Shown: positions 44,369 through 52,240 of the stretch, piece after piece | Layout: every line of letters starts with the position of its first letter | How positions within the stretch are numbered: position 1 is the first letter of the stretch | Source: Desulfosporosinus meridiei DSM 13257 | GTDB lineage: Bacteria; Bacillota; Desulfitobacteriia; Desulfitobacteriales; Desulfitobacteriaceae | NCBI RefSeq assembly: GCF_000231385.2 | Contig: NC_018515.1 | Location: 1,942,501 to 2,006,500 of the forward strand | DNA: 64,000 nt | Reading direction: 5' to 3' | Made by a program: the position numbers and the translations under genes | Notes under the pieces: generated by a model | The model's database searches: none | Told to the model about the DNA's origin: nothing | Seen by the model: the letters and a program-made list of their open reading frames with translations, nothing else

Positions 44369-44416
44369 GGGCTTGTACCAAGAATCGTACGCGCGTACGA
44401 TTCTTGGTACAAGCCC
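44369..44416. repeat. Perfect 48-bp palindrome with no loop
   Basis: Arms 44369-44392 and 44393-44416 are exact complements (GGCTTGTACCAAGAATCG... with centre GTACGCGCGTAC). It lies about 80 bp before the DUF3102 gene and about 160 bp behind the divergent DUF1659 start. It could be a bidirectional terminator or an operator; there is no flanking T-run. Confidence 0.8.
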
Positions 44417-44493
44417 AGGAGAAGACGTTTCACCCTTAAGGGGATAATCCCATATTATGTCATAAATACAGAGAAAGGATCCGGTGAAATAAG

Positions 44494-45312
44494 ATGGGGG
44501 AGATTATCCCGGAGCGTACGTCGTTAATCGCGGCTGAAATTAATATCATCAAACACCAGACGGAGAAAATGGTGCTTAACAACTTTATCGAAATCGGCCG
44601 GCGGCTGGCAGAGGCTAAGGGTCTGATCAAGTATGGGGAATGGGGCAAGTGGCTGAAAGAGGAAGTGGGCTTTTCCCAGAACCGGGCTGAAAAATTGATG
44701 CGTCTCTACGAAGAGTTTGGGAGAGAACAGTCCCCTTTAGGAGATGCCGGAGCCTTGGGCCGGGAACTGCCGAATGTGAGCTATACTCACGCCCTGATTC
44801 TGCTGGGGGTGCCGGAAGAGGACCGGGCGCAATTCATCCGTGACATAGATATTGAAAGTATGACCACCCGTGAGCTGGAGCAGGCAGTTAATGAGGTGAA
44901 ACAGTCTCAGAAGGAAAAGACAGGTCTCCAGGAAGCCCTGGCTGAGGAAAAGGAGAAAAGCACCCGGCTGGCCCAGGAGCGGGATAACCTGAAAAAAGAA
45001 GCCGGAGATTTGCGGAAGTCTAAGCAAGAACTGAAGCAGGATGTTGAGAAAAAGATCCTGGAGATTAAGAAGCTGGCGGAAAATTCTAATTTTAAGAGCT
45101 ACCAAAGGGTGAGCAATGAGCTGGCGGCTGCCCAGATCAAGCTGCTCACGTCAAAAATCGCTTTTCGCTTCGAAGGCTTGGAGAAAGCGTTTAAGGAACT
45201 GAGTTATGAGATGGATTTGCTGGCAAAGGTTGATGAACAGGTGTATGGGGAGTATGCGAAAAAGCTGAATGGGTTTTTGGTTAAGACGATGGAGGAGAGG
45301 ATGAGGAAGTAG
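44494..45312 (+). CDS. DUF3102 coiled-coil protein
   Basis: The protein has 272 residues. Residues about 8-75 are the DUF3102 core (TSLIAAEINIIKHQTEKMV; IGRRLAEAKGLIKYGEWGKW; GFSQNRAEKLMRLYEEFG). Residues about 125-205 form a long charged coiled coil. The domain is found in phage, plasmid and island genes and is thought to have an HTH-like DNA-binding part. A broken relative sits at 14054-14315. The end overlaps the convergent receiver gene by 32 bp. Confidence 0.85.
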   Translation: MGEIIPERTSLIAAEINIIKHQTEKMVLNNFIEIGRRLAEAKGLIKYGEWGKWLKEEVGFSQNRAEKLMRLYEEFGREQSPLGDAGALGRELPNVSYTHALILLGVPEEDRAQFIRDIDIESMTTRELEQAVNEVKQSQKEKTGLQEALAEEKEKSTRLAQERDNLKKEAGDLRKSKQELKQDVEKKILEIKKLAENSNFKSYQRVSNELAAAQIKLLTSKIAFRFEGLEKAFKELSYEMDLLAKVDEQVYGEYAKKLNGFLVKTMEERMRK

Positions 45313-45700
45313 AGAGGGGGTTGGCCAGAACCTTCTCTAAGATAGCTTCAATGTATTCCTGGGTACAGGGTTTGCATAGGATTTGTAAAGGTTTGACCGT
45401 CATGAATTGATCGTGATCCTCTGCGAATGTCACAAATACTATATTGCAGGCTGACATGGAGGACTTAGATTGCCGTATTTGTCTGGCGGTTTCAAGACCG
45501 GTCAGCTTTTTCATGCTGTTGTCAAGAAAGAGGAGGTCAAAAACTAAGCCCTGTTTTTCGATTTCTGCGAGAAGCTCCTCGCCGCTGCTGAATTCGTAAA
45601 TATTAAATAAAACATCTTTTCCTTCTTCATATAGATGAATTAATGCCTCTAATAAGCGACGGGACAACAGCCTGTCGTCGCAAATGCCGATAGTTAGCAA
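45281..45700 (-). CDS. Stand-alone response regulator receiver domain
   Basis: The protein has 139 residues from a TTG at 45700 with GGAGGAG upstream. The receiver signature is complete: acidic pair in IGICDDRLL, phosphoacceptor in DLLFLDNSMKK, threonine in FVTFAEDHD and lysine in LQILCKPCTQ. No output domain follows, unlike the AgrA/LytTR relatives it resembles, so it may act by protein binding or be a shortened regulator. Its last codons read through the end of the DUF3102 gene, giving an odd serine- and proline-rich tail. Confidence 0.75.
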   Translation of the reverse strand: MLTIGICDDRLLSRRLLEALIHLYEEGKDVLFNIYEFSSGEELLAEIEKQGLVFDLLFLDNSMKKLTGLETARQIRQSKSSMSACNIVFVTFAEDHDQFMTVKPLQILCKPCTQEYIEAILEKVLANPLSTSSSSPPSS

Positions 45701-45738
45701 AACATCTCCTCCAACATTAGGGGTTTGTTGAATAATTT

Positions 45739-45780
45739 TAGGACAAATAGTCCAATATGTCAATAGGACTAAACGTCCTA
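45739..45780. promoter_or_regulatory. Paired TAGGAC-N5-GTCC operator sites
   Basis: TAGGAC-AAATA-GTCCAA (45739-45755) and the perfect TAGGAC-TAAAC-GTCCTA (45764-45780) share the same half-sites and are 25 bp apart. They lie between the divergent receiver gene and the small XRE repressor gene, upstream of a TATACT box at 45784. They are the likely binding sites of that repressor. Confidence 0.7.
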
Positions 45781-45799
45781 AGATATACTTGCTTTGGTG

Positions 45800-46018
45800 A
45801 TGATGATGCGCTTAAAAATACGTGATGTTCGAGAAGATCATGATTTAACTCAGCAGCAAGTTGCACAATATCTGATGTGTGATCAATCCTTGTACTCTAA
45901 ATATGAGCGGGGAGAGCGTGATGTTCCGCTTAATATTATGATTAAACTCGCGAAGTATTATAAGACCAGTATTGACTATTTGGTGGGGTTGACCGAGAAT
46001 AAGAAGCCATATAGGTGA
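45800..46018 (+). CDS. XRE-family HTH regulator
   Basis: The protein has about 72 residues; three consecutive ATG codons (45800, 45803, 45806) are possible starts and no strong ribosome site is seen. The HTH is DLTQQQVAQYLMCDQSLYSK, followed by YERGERDVPLNIMIKLAKYY and the common ending TSIDYLVGLTENK. It is a minimal Cro/CI-type repressor. Paired inverted repeats upstream fit autoregulation, and a TATACT box only about 11 bp before the start suggests a leaderless or very short-leader mRNA. Confidence 0.88.
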   Translation: MMMRLKIRDVREDHDLTQQQVAQYLMCDQSLYSKYERGERDVPLNIMIKLAKYYKTSIDYLVGLTENKKPYR

Positions 46019-46207
46019 GTGAGTGCTGAAGTTTGGTGAATCTGTGATAGGTGGCAAAGTTGGTCTCAGCATAGTGAATTTTTGGACCAACAAATGTGGA
46101 AAATGTTTGCTGATTTGCCGATAAATCAAGGATTTAAGCAACAAAAAGCTATTCATGGATTATTACCAACGGAAATTTTTGATATTGCAAACACATTTTT
46201 TCGTAGT

Positions 46208-46240
46208 AAAGCCCGGATGAGTTATGTTCATCCGGGCTTT
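46208..46240. terminator. Bidirectional terminator
   Basis: AAAGCCCGGATGA (46208-46220) and TCATCCGGGCTTT (46228-46240) are perfect 13-bp arms with A and T ends, between convergent genes. Confidence 0.9.
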
Positions 46241-46269
46241 GCCGTCTCAATATATATTTCAGGGTAGTA

Positions 46270-46869
46270 TTATCCACTTAATTTATTTTTTAAAGAAATA
46301 AGCTTTAATTTAAACCATGCCGCAATATTATTTTTACCGAGTTTTCCCCATACGTATTCTATATAAATTGGTTTATTTTTAATTTCGTCTGCGTTAATGA
46401 TTTTAATATATGTTTGTTTCTTTTTTATAAAATTATCGCTTATAATTACTGAATTACTTAAACGTGATTCGAAGATATATTGTCTGGTGGCTCCATTTTC
46501 TTCAGTTATAAAAAAAAATTTTTTATAGAATAGAAAACTAATAAGGAATGCTATCATAAAAGATAAAACAAAACAAATTACCATTACAATACCGGAAAGG
46601 ATGCAAATGCCGAATAAGAATTCGGTAAGATTTATAGTTTTTGGATTTGTTTCTGACAAAAATAATAATGCAAAAAGTGCACAGTACATAAGGAAACTAA
46701 TAAAAAATACACTAATTATCGAAAGGATTCTTTTTTCTTCAGAAATAAATAGACGTTCGAAAGAATTAAACCTAGTAAGAGAAATTGCTTTTATTATGAT
46801 ACCTAATAGCGGGATCATAATAAGGTAAGTATTATAAGAACTGTTTAAAAAATCTTTAATTTCCGCCAT
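46270..46869 (-). CDS. Membrane protein of unknown function
   Basis: The protein has 199 residues after GAGGAG. Three hydrophobic segments lie at about residues 15-30, 50-70 and 85-115 (IISVFFISFLMYCALFAL; LSGIVMVICFVLSFMIAF). A basic, soluble C-terminal part follows, with many lysines and isoleucines. The gene is clearly more AT-rich than its neighbours, which suggests recent acquisition. No family is recognised. Confidence 0.65.
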   Translation of the reverse strand: MAEIKDFLNSSYNTYLIMIPLLGIIIKAISLTRFNSFERLFISEEKRILSIISVFFISFLMYCALFALLFLSETNPKTINLTEFLFGICILSGIVMVICFVLSFMIAFLISFLFYKKFFFITEENGATRQYIFESRLSNSVIISDNFIKKKQTYIKIINADEIKNKPIYIEYVWGKLGKNNIAAWFKLKLISLKNKLSG

Positions 46870-47485
46870 ATACTATTCTCCTCTTTGTTTTCTATAAGGA
46901 TACCAGAGTTAAGTGGCGAAATATGTCATGATATGTTATGTTTGGCAGCTATACATTTTAACTCAAAATATAGCCCCACGCTCTGCGTGGGAGAACTAAA
47001 CAGGAAGTACTGTGAGGTTGTGATGTTAACCAGTCCTCCTTACTATAAGGAGAACTGGTTTCGCCAGCCGAGGGCATTATTTTCTAATATGCATATTGTG
47101 ATTAGTAATTTGCCAAACGTTCAAATTTATAGAAGGTTTTCAAAAGTTTGTGGTGAATTATTGAATATATGGCTGTGCTACCATAAAGCGAAAAAGGAGT
47201 CGGCATTTAAGTATGAACTTCGAGGTTTTGTTCAATCCTTCGGAATATGAAGAACTGAATATGGCAGTTTGTTATATTTTGCCTCTATAAATGTTTATAC
47301 TTTAATATGCTGTAGATTTTGAATTTTAGATGTCAACTTTGAGACAGCAGCAATGGCACAATTTTTGATTATAAGCTAGTCGAAAGGTAACCGGCAGTAA
47401 ATGATGAAAAAATATCATGTATCGAGAGTAATTGTCAATTGATAGATATCAACTAATATCCTGGGCGAGAAAAGGTGTGTTAAAG
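46870..47485. other. Intergenic border of the defence island with two hairpins
   Basis: CCCACGC-TCT-GCGTGGG (46975-46991) and AACCAGTCCTCCTTA/TAAGGAGAACTGGTT (47028-47060, one mismatch) form strong hairpins. A frame of about 120 codons at 46885 crosses both and has no ribosome site or protein-like composition, so it is not called. The region marks the left edge of the island. Confidence 0.5.
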
Positions 47486-48496
47486 ATGGCAAGAGCAGAT
47501 CTGCTCTATGAATTAATCAAATATGGTCTTAGCAACGACAACTTGAATTTTCGAAAAGTAGCAGAGACTATTTGTGCGGAAGAACGCGCAAAGCAACATG
47601 GAGTGTTGGCCAATAAGATTGAAGAGATACTTAAAACCTCAAATAGATCCTTGGCCCGGGATAATTCAATTCCTTCTGTCAGAAATGGTAATGGGGGACA
47701 GAATCTTTTCATTGAGAAAATCCCTGAAAGAAAATTAGATCAATTGCTGCTCCCACAGTCAGTATTGGTCAGCTGCCGGGACTTAATCGAAGAACAATCA
47801 CGAGCTGATTTACTGCATTCCTATGGCTTAGAACCCCGCAATAAAATCCTTCTGGTGGGGCCTCCCGGAAATGGTAAAACCTCGTTGGCTGAAGCACTGG
47901 CCGAAGAGCTGATGCTTCCTTTTCTGACGGTAAAATATGAAAGCATTGTTGGCGCTTATCTCGGAGAGACGGCTTCACGGCTTGGAAAGCTATTTGATTA
48001 CGCTAAGACAAGACAATGTGTCTTGTTCTTCGATGAGTTTGAAACTCTCGGCAAAGAGCGTGGCGATACCCATGAAACCGGGGAAATAAAAAGGGTTGTT
48101 AGTTCTTTACTGCTGCAAATTGACGCTTTGCCAAGTTATGTCATCGTCATTGCGGCAACGAATCACGATGCGCTGCTGGACAGAGCTGCTTGGAGGCGTT
48201 TTCAATTGCGCTTATCCCTGCCCCAACCTTCCCGCCGGGAGCTGGAAATGTGGTTTGTCCAGTTTAAAAAACGTACCGGCTTTGATTTTGGTTTAGAACC
48301 CTCTACCTTGGCCAAAAAATTTCTGGGCAAAAGTTATGCTGAAGCTGAGGAATTCGCTTTATCCGTTTACCGAAAGTATATTCTCAGAAGTCCGGAGGGC
48401 AATGCCAAGAATATTACGCAGGTTGAACTAAAACTTTATTTATCGGGACTCCAGGAAAATAGAGATAATAGCCAGGGAGGAGAAGGTGATGAATAA
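47486..48496 (+). CDS. ietA: AAA+ ATPase of an IetAS-like system
   Basis: The protein has 336 residues from the ATG at 47486. It has a single FtsH/spastin-like AAA module: Walker A LLVGPPGNGKTSLAEALAEE, Walker B CVLFFDEFETLGKERGD, sensor 1 VIAATNHD and arginine finger DRAAWRRFQLRL. The N-terminal 100 residues are a helical adaptor. Its stop shares one base with the ATG of a subtilisin-like protease gene. That ATPase plus S8 protease pair is the IetAS type, known from plasmid incompatibility and anti-phage work. The ATPase presumably controls or delivers targets to the protease. Confidence 0.85.
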   Translation: MARADLLYELIKYGLSNDNLNFRKVAETICAEERAKQHGVLANKIEEILKTSNRSLARDNSIPSVRNGNGGQNLFIEKIPERKLDQLLLPQSVLVSCRDLIEEQSRADLLHSYGLEPRNKILLVGPPGNGKTSLAEALAEELMLPFLTVKYESIVGAYLGETASRLGKLFDYAKTRQCVLFFDEFETLGKERGDTHETGEIKRVVSSLLLQIDALPSYVIVIAATNHDALLDRAAWRRFQLRLSLPQPSRRELEMWFVQFKKRTGFDFGLEPSTLAKKFLGKSYAEAEEFALSVYRKYILRSPEGNAKNITQVELKLYLSGLQENRDNSQGGEGDE

Positions 48497-51084
48497 TGTC
48501 CGAAAGACCGGAAAGGCCGATTATTTTATTTGGCACCCCCAACCCAGCCAACAGAAACACCAAAGGAGGCGGTGCGCCTAAAATAAGCTTTCCCTCACAT
48601 CCCAGACAGGTTGCCCGTCTTGAACCTAAACTGGCAGCTCTTCAAGATGCAATCGATCATAATAGAATCCTGATTCAGCAGTCGCCCACAGGAATTCAGC
48701 CGGAGAAAACCCTAGTCTTTGAAGTTTCCGGTGATTTAACGTCATTTTATACGGCGGTTAAAAATCTTGGTGATGATGTGGAGTGGATATTTGATTCGTC
48801 AGCGGATATAGCTGTATCGGATGATTTTTTTGTTTATAAGGAAGATAAAAAGACAAAGAAGAGTTCCAGGGATGACAGGAAAACCGCTTTTTCCGGCAAG
48901 GTATATTGTGTATTGGCCAATAACCGCGCCCTTGAGGAAATGGTATCATTATGGAAGCAATTTGCCAAAAATCCCAATATGAGTTTCCCTAAAGGTAAAA
49001 CTGGTTTTAAGGATGTTTTTAAGCAGCTGATCGATATCCACTTTTGGGGTTATAAAGAGCGTATCGAAGAAACCGGAATTTTAGAAGCCTGGCAGGATGA
49101 TTTGCAGTTAGAGCCAGAATTAAGCACAGTAAAATGTGAAATTGAACTGTTTTACCGGAAATCAAAGGAAATCCAGACGCAACGCGAAGATAATTTGATT
49201 GCACTTATCCGTGAAGCAGGCGGCAGTATATTGGGACGCAGTGTGATTGACGGGATTCATTATCATGCACTATTGGCATCACTGCCGCGGCAAATCGTTG
49301 AGGACATTGTTGCCAGGCGTGAGGTAGCAGTTGCTGCCGCTGAACAAATTATGTTCTTTCAGGCTGTCGGACAAAGTGTGATTATCTCAGACGATAATAT
49401 TAGAGACAGCACTCTGCAGGTTAACATGCCTGCCTCGATTAATGATGAACCGATGATTGCCTTATTTGACGGATTGCCTCAAGAAAACCATCCTTACCTG
49501 AACGGCTTATTGAACGTTGACGATCCTGACAATTTTGCTGCCCATTATACTGTATCGGCCCGAAAACACGGAACCTCTATGGCTTCGCTGATTGCCCATG
49601 GGGATCTGAATAATATACGTCATCAAGTTACCCATAAGATTTATGTTCGTCCCATTATGAAATCCGTTAATGCAGGCGGCGGAATTTGGGAAGAAATCCC
49701 CGGAGATATATTAATTGTAGATAAAATTCATGAAGCTGTACGTAGGCTTTTTGAACCACTTGCAGGGCGTGTCGCTCCCAGCGTGAGGGTTATCAATCTT
49801 TCCATCGGTTTTCCGAGCAAAATATTTGACAGATTGATGAGTCCTTTAGCTCGCCTGCTGGACTGGTTAAGCTATCAATACAGAGTCCTGTTTATCGTCA
49901 GCGCAGGAAATCATTTAGAGGACATCGATGTTTCAATGTCCTTTGCTGATTTTTCTGGCCTTTCAGAGGAAGAGCGGGATGCTGTTATCGTCCGGCATTT
50001 AAATGACAACGCTCGCATACACCGCTTGTTGGCACCGGCAGAAAGCGTCAATGCTTTAACTGTGGGCGCGGCCTTTGCTGATGAATCGTCTTTCACGCCG
50101 CCTGCCCGGCAAGTTCTTCCCTGCTCAGCCGGGATGGTCAGTCCCATCAGCGCCCTAGGCCGCGGTTTAAATAATTCAATTAAGCCTGACATCATTTTTG
50201 ATGGGGGAAGAAATACCCTGCTTCAACCTCCCTTAGACGGAACAAAACTGCCGTGGCGGGGCTCGTTAACAAGAGCGCCGGGCACTGTTTCGGCAGCTCC
50301 CTTTAATATAGCAGGCGGCTCTGAAAAAATCATGTATTCCTATGGGACAAGCAATGCTGCCGCACTAACCTCTCATGAATCATCCCGCTGTTACGATACA
50401 TTAGTGGATGTTTTTGATGGAGCGGGCGAATCATTGCCTCATGATTATGCCGCTTTGTTAATCAATGCCATGTTGGTGCATGGGGCGGAGTGGGGTGATT
50501 TATTTGAAAAATTCAATACGGCCCTCGGCGACCCTCCCAGGGCTACGGATTATATGTACAGATTTTTCGGATACGGAAAACCAAATATTGAAAAGGCAGT
50601 TGAGTGCGCCAAGAATCGTATCACATTGATCGGCTATGGCGAACTAAAGGATGGGCAGGCTCACCTTTTCGATTTACCGCTGCCATTCGAAGAATTCAGC
50701 CGCGAGAAAATATTGCGCCGCATGACGGCGACAATGGCGAGTTTTTGTCCAATCACGCCTGCGCGCCAGGCTTATCGTGCCGCCCAATTGTGGTTTTCGC
50801 TAGAAAGTGCCAAAAAGCACTTGATTGACAAACGCATTAATGCTGATTGGACAGCGGTAAGAAGAGGAAGTTTGCAGCATGAGATTTTTGAAAATGATCA
50901 GATCGTTGTTTGGGGCGATGAAGATAGAATTCAGCTTAAAGTGAATTGCGCCAATGCTGCTGATGATAATTTCACCGGTTCTGTTCCGTATGGATTGATG
51001 GTTTCCTTTGAAATTGACAATGCTGTTGATATTGATGTTTATACCCGAGTTGCGACAATGATTAGTCCGAAGGTTACTGCATAA
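48496..51084 (+). CDS. ietS: Subtilisin-like serine protease of an IetAS-like system
   Basis: The protein has 862 residues and no signal peptide, so it is probably cytoplasmic. The S8 catalytic triad is visible: D325 in ALFDGLPQ, H358 in RKHGTSMAS and S619 in YGTSNAAAL. The 320 residues before the triad and the 240 after it are unassigned and may recognise the trigger. The gene overlaps the ATPase gene by one base and is clearly its partner. The inferred outcome is proteolysis that stops the cell or the invader. Confidence 0.87.
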   Translation: MSERPERPIILFGTPNPANRNTKGGGAPKISFPSHPRQVARLEPKLAALQDAIDHNRILIQQSPTGIQPEKTLVFEVSGDLTSFYTAVKNLGDDVEWIFDSSADIAVSDDFFVYKEDKKTKKSSRDDRKTAFSGKVYCVLANNRALEEMVSLWKQFAKNPNMSFPKGKTGFKDVFKQLIDIHFWGYKERIEETGILEAWQDDLQLEPELSTVKCEIELFYRKSKEIQTQREDNLIALIREAGGSILGRSVIDGIHYHALLASLPRQIVEDIVARREVAVAAAEQIMFFQAVGQSVIISDDNIRDSTLQVNMPASINDEPMIALFDGLPQENHPYLNGLLNVDDPDNFAAHYTVSARKHGTSMASLIAHGDLNNIRHQVTHKIYVRPIMKSVNAGGGIWEEIPGDILIVDKIHEAVRRLFEPLAGRVAPSVRVINLSIGFPSKIFDRLMSPLARLLDWLSYQYRVLFIVSAGNHLEDIDVSMSFADFSGLSEEERDAVIVRHLNDNARIHRLLAPAESVNALTVGAAFADESSFTPPARQVLPCSAGMVSPISALGRGLNNSIKPDIIFDGGRNTLLQPPLDGTKLPWRGSLTRAPGTVSAAPFNIAGGSEKIMYSYGTSNAAALTSHESSRCYDTLVDVFDGAGESLPHDYAALLINAMLVHGAEWGDLFEKFNTALGDPPRATDYMYRFFGYGKPNIEKAVECAKNRITLIGYGELKDGQAHLFDLPLPFEEFSREKILRRMTATMASFCPITPARQAYRAAQLWFSLESAKKHLIDKRINADWTAVRRGSLQHEIFENDQIVVWGDEDRIQLKVNCANAADDNFTGSVPYGLMVSFEIDNAVDIDVYTRVATMISPKVTA

Positions 51085-51107
51085 TTAAGCGTCAAGAAAG
51101 GAACGGA

Positions 51108-51197
51108 ATGGTAAAAGCAAAAAAGAAGGGTGAAGAACAATCCGTCGAATTGACCCATACCCGGTTTGTCGGAATTTCCATCGGCAAAGGAGGCTGA
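51108..51197 (+). CDS. Short ORF between ietS and the MBL gene
   Basis: This is a 29-codon frame with an ATG after GAAAGGAAC, ending two bases before the MBL start, whose ribosome site AAAGGAGG lies inside it. The product would be lysine-rich (VKAKKKGEEQSVELTHTRF). It could be a translated leader that couples the MBL gene, a small regulator or chance. No homologue is recognised. Confidence 0.35.
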   Translation: MVKAKKKGEEQSVELTHTRFVGISIGKGG

Positions 51198-51199
51198 AC

Positions 51200-52240
51200 A
51201 TGCCGCTACGGATTAGATTGTGCAAAGCACAAAATGGGGACTGCATTATTTTAGAATATGGCACGCAGTTGGAACATGCCATTTTAGTAGACGGTGGGAT
51301 TGGGGCAAAATGTCAAAGACAGCTTCGGACATTCTTCCAACAGCGCATGAAGGAAAAAAGGAAGATTGATCTGCTAATTTTAACGCATGTTGATTCTGAT
51401 CATATTTCAGGGATTCTGTCGCTTTTTTCGTGGGAATCATTTGATCCTTTGGGGATAAAAGAAATGTGGTTCAATTATAGAAACGGATTAATTGAGAAGT
51501 GGGAGGCAAAGGCTGAAGATCAAAATTGTACATACATAAGTATGAAGCAGGGAAACATGCTGAACCAGCTGTTACAGGAAAACTGTATCAAGTGGAAAAA
51601 CAAAGTGTTATTTGGAGAAGCCTTTCAGAGCGAAAAGTTAATACTTCAGGTCTTATCTCCAGATTCAGAAATATGGGAAGAGTTTCTGAAAAAAGGGGAG
51701 GAAGAAACCCCAAAAAGCAGTAAAATTATCAGAAGCAACGATTATGCTCTGTCGGTGGAATATTTAGATGCATTAGATTTTAAAGGAAACGTTACGTTGG
51801 AAAATAAAAGCAGTATTGCTGTGTTGCTTGAATATGAGGGGGACAACGCTCTACTTCTTGGAGATGCATCGGCAGATACCATTGCGACGGCGTTAACGAA
51901 ACGGGGATATAATAAAGCAAATCCGTTGGAAGCCGTTTGCTGTAAAATTGCTCATCATGCGAGTAAACATAACACGAGTGCAGAGTTGATCGAACTGATA
52001 AGATGTCATAACTATCTGATTAGTACAAATATGACTGCTTCTGGCAGACCAAGCAAGGAATGTCTTAGCCGAATTGTCTGTCATTCAGTGCCGCCGACTA
52101 ATTTTTATTGCAATTATGAAATCAAAGCGGAACAGATTTTTTCAAGAGAGGAAATTGAAACATATCCGATTCGCTTTATCACCATGAAAGAAACAGGAAT
52201 AGAACTAGGAGAGTTACGGAATGCTGGAAGAACAGATTGA
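51200..52240 (+). CDS. Metallo-beta-lactamase-fold hydrolase, partner of the NACHT protein
   Basis: The protein has 346 residues. The ComEC/Rec2-like MBL pattern is clear: the NGDCIILEYG opening strand, THVDSDH at residues 62-68 (zinc ligands H63, D65, D67, H68), LLLGDAS for the second metal site and KIAHHASKHN for the later histidine. Such domains cleave phosphodiesters or act as nucleases. Its end overlaps the protease-NACHT-WD40 gene by 20 bp, so the two form one operon. An MBL-fold protein next to a protease/STAND protein recalls AVAST type I, which suggests an effector or regulator role here. Confidence 0.82.
   Translation: MPLRIRLCKAQNGDCIILEYGTQLEHAILVDGGIGAKCQRQLRTFFQQRMKEKRKIDLLILTHVDSDHISGILSLFSWESFDPLGIKEMWFNYRNGLIEKWEAKAEDQNCTYISMKQGNMLNQLLQENCIKWKNKVLFGEAFQSEKLILQVLSPDSEIWEEFLKKGEEETPKSSKIIRSNDYALSVEYLDALDFKGNVTLENKSSIAVLLEYEGDNALLLGDASADTIATALTKRGYNKANPLEAVCCKIAHHASKHNTSAELIELIRCHNYLISTNMTASGRPSKECLSRIVCHSVPPTNFYCNYEIKAEQIFSREEIETYPIRFITMKETGIELGELRNAGRTD

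Noticed and set aside
46975-46991. CCCACGC-TCT-GCGTGGG looked like a CRISPR repeat stem
   Set aside because: The stem occurs once, with no spaced repeats around it and no cas genes in the window.
46885-47250. 121-codon frame on the plus strand
   Set aside because: It lacks a ribosome site, crosses two strong hairpins and has no protein-like pattern.
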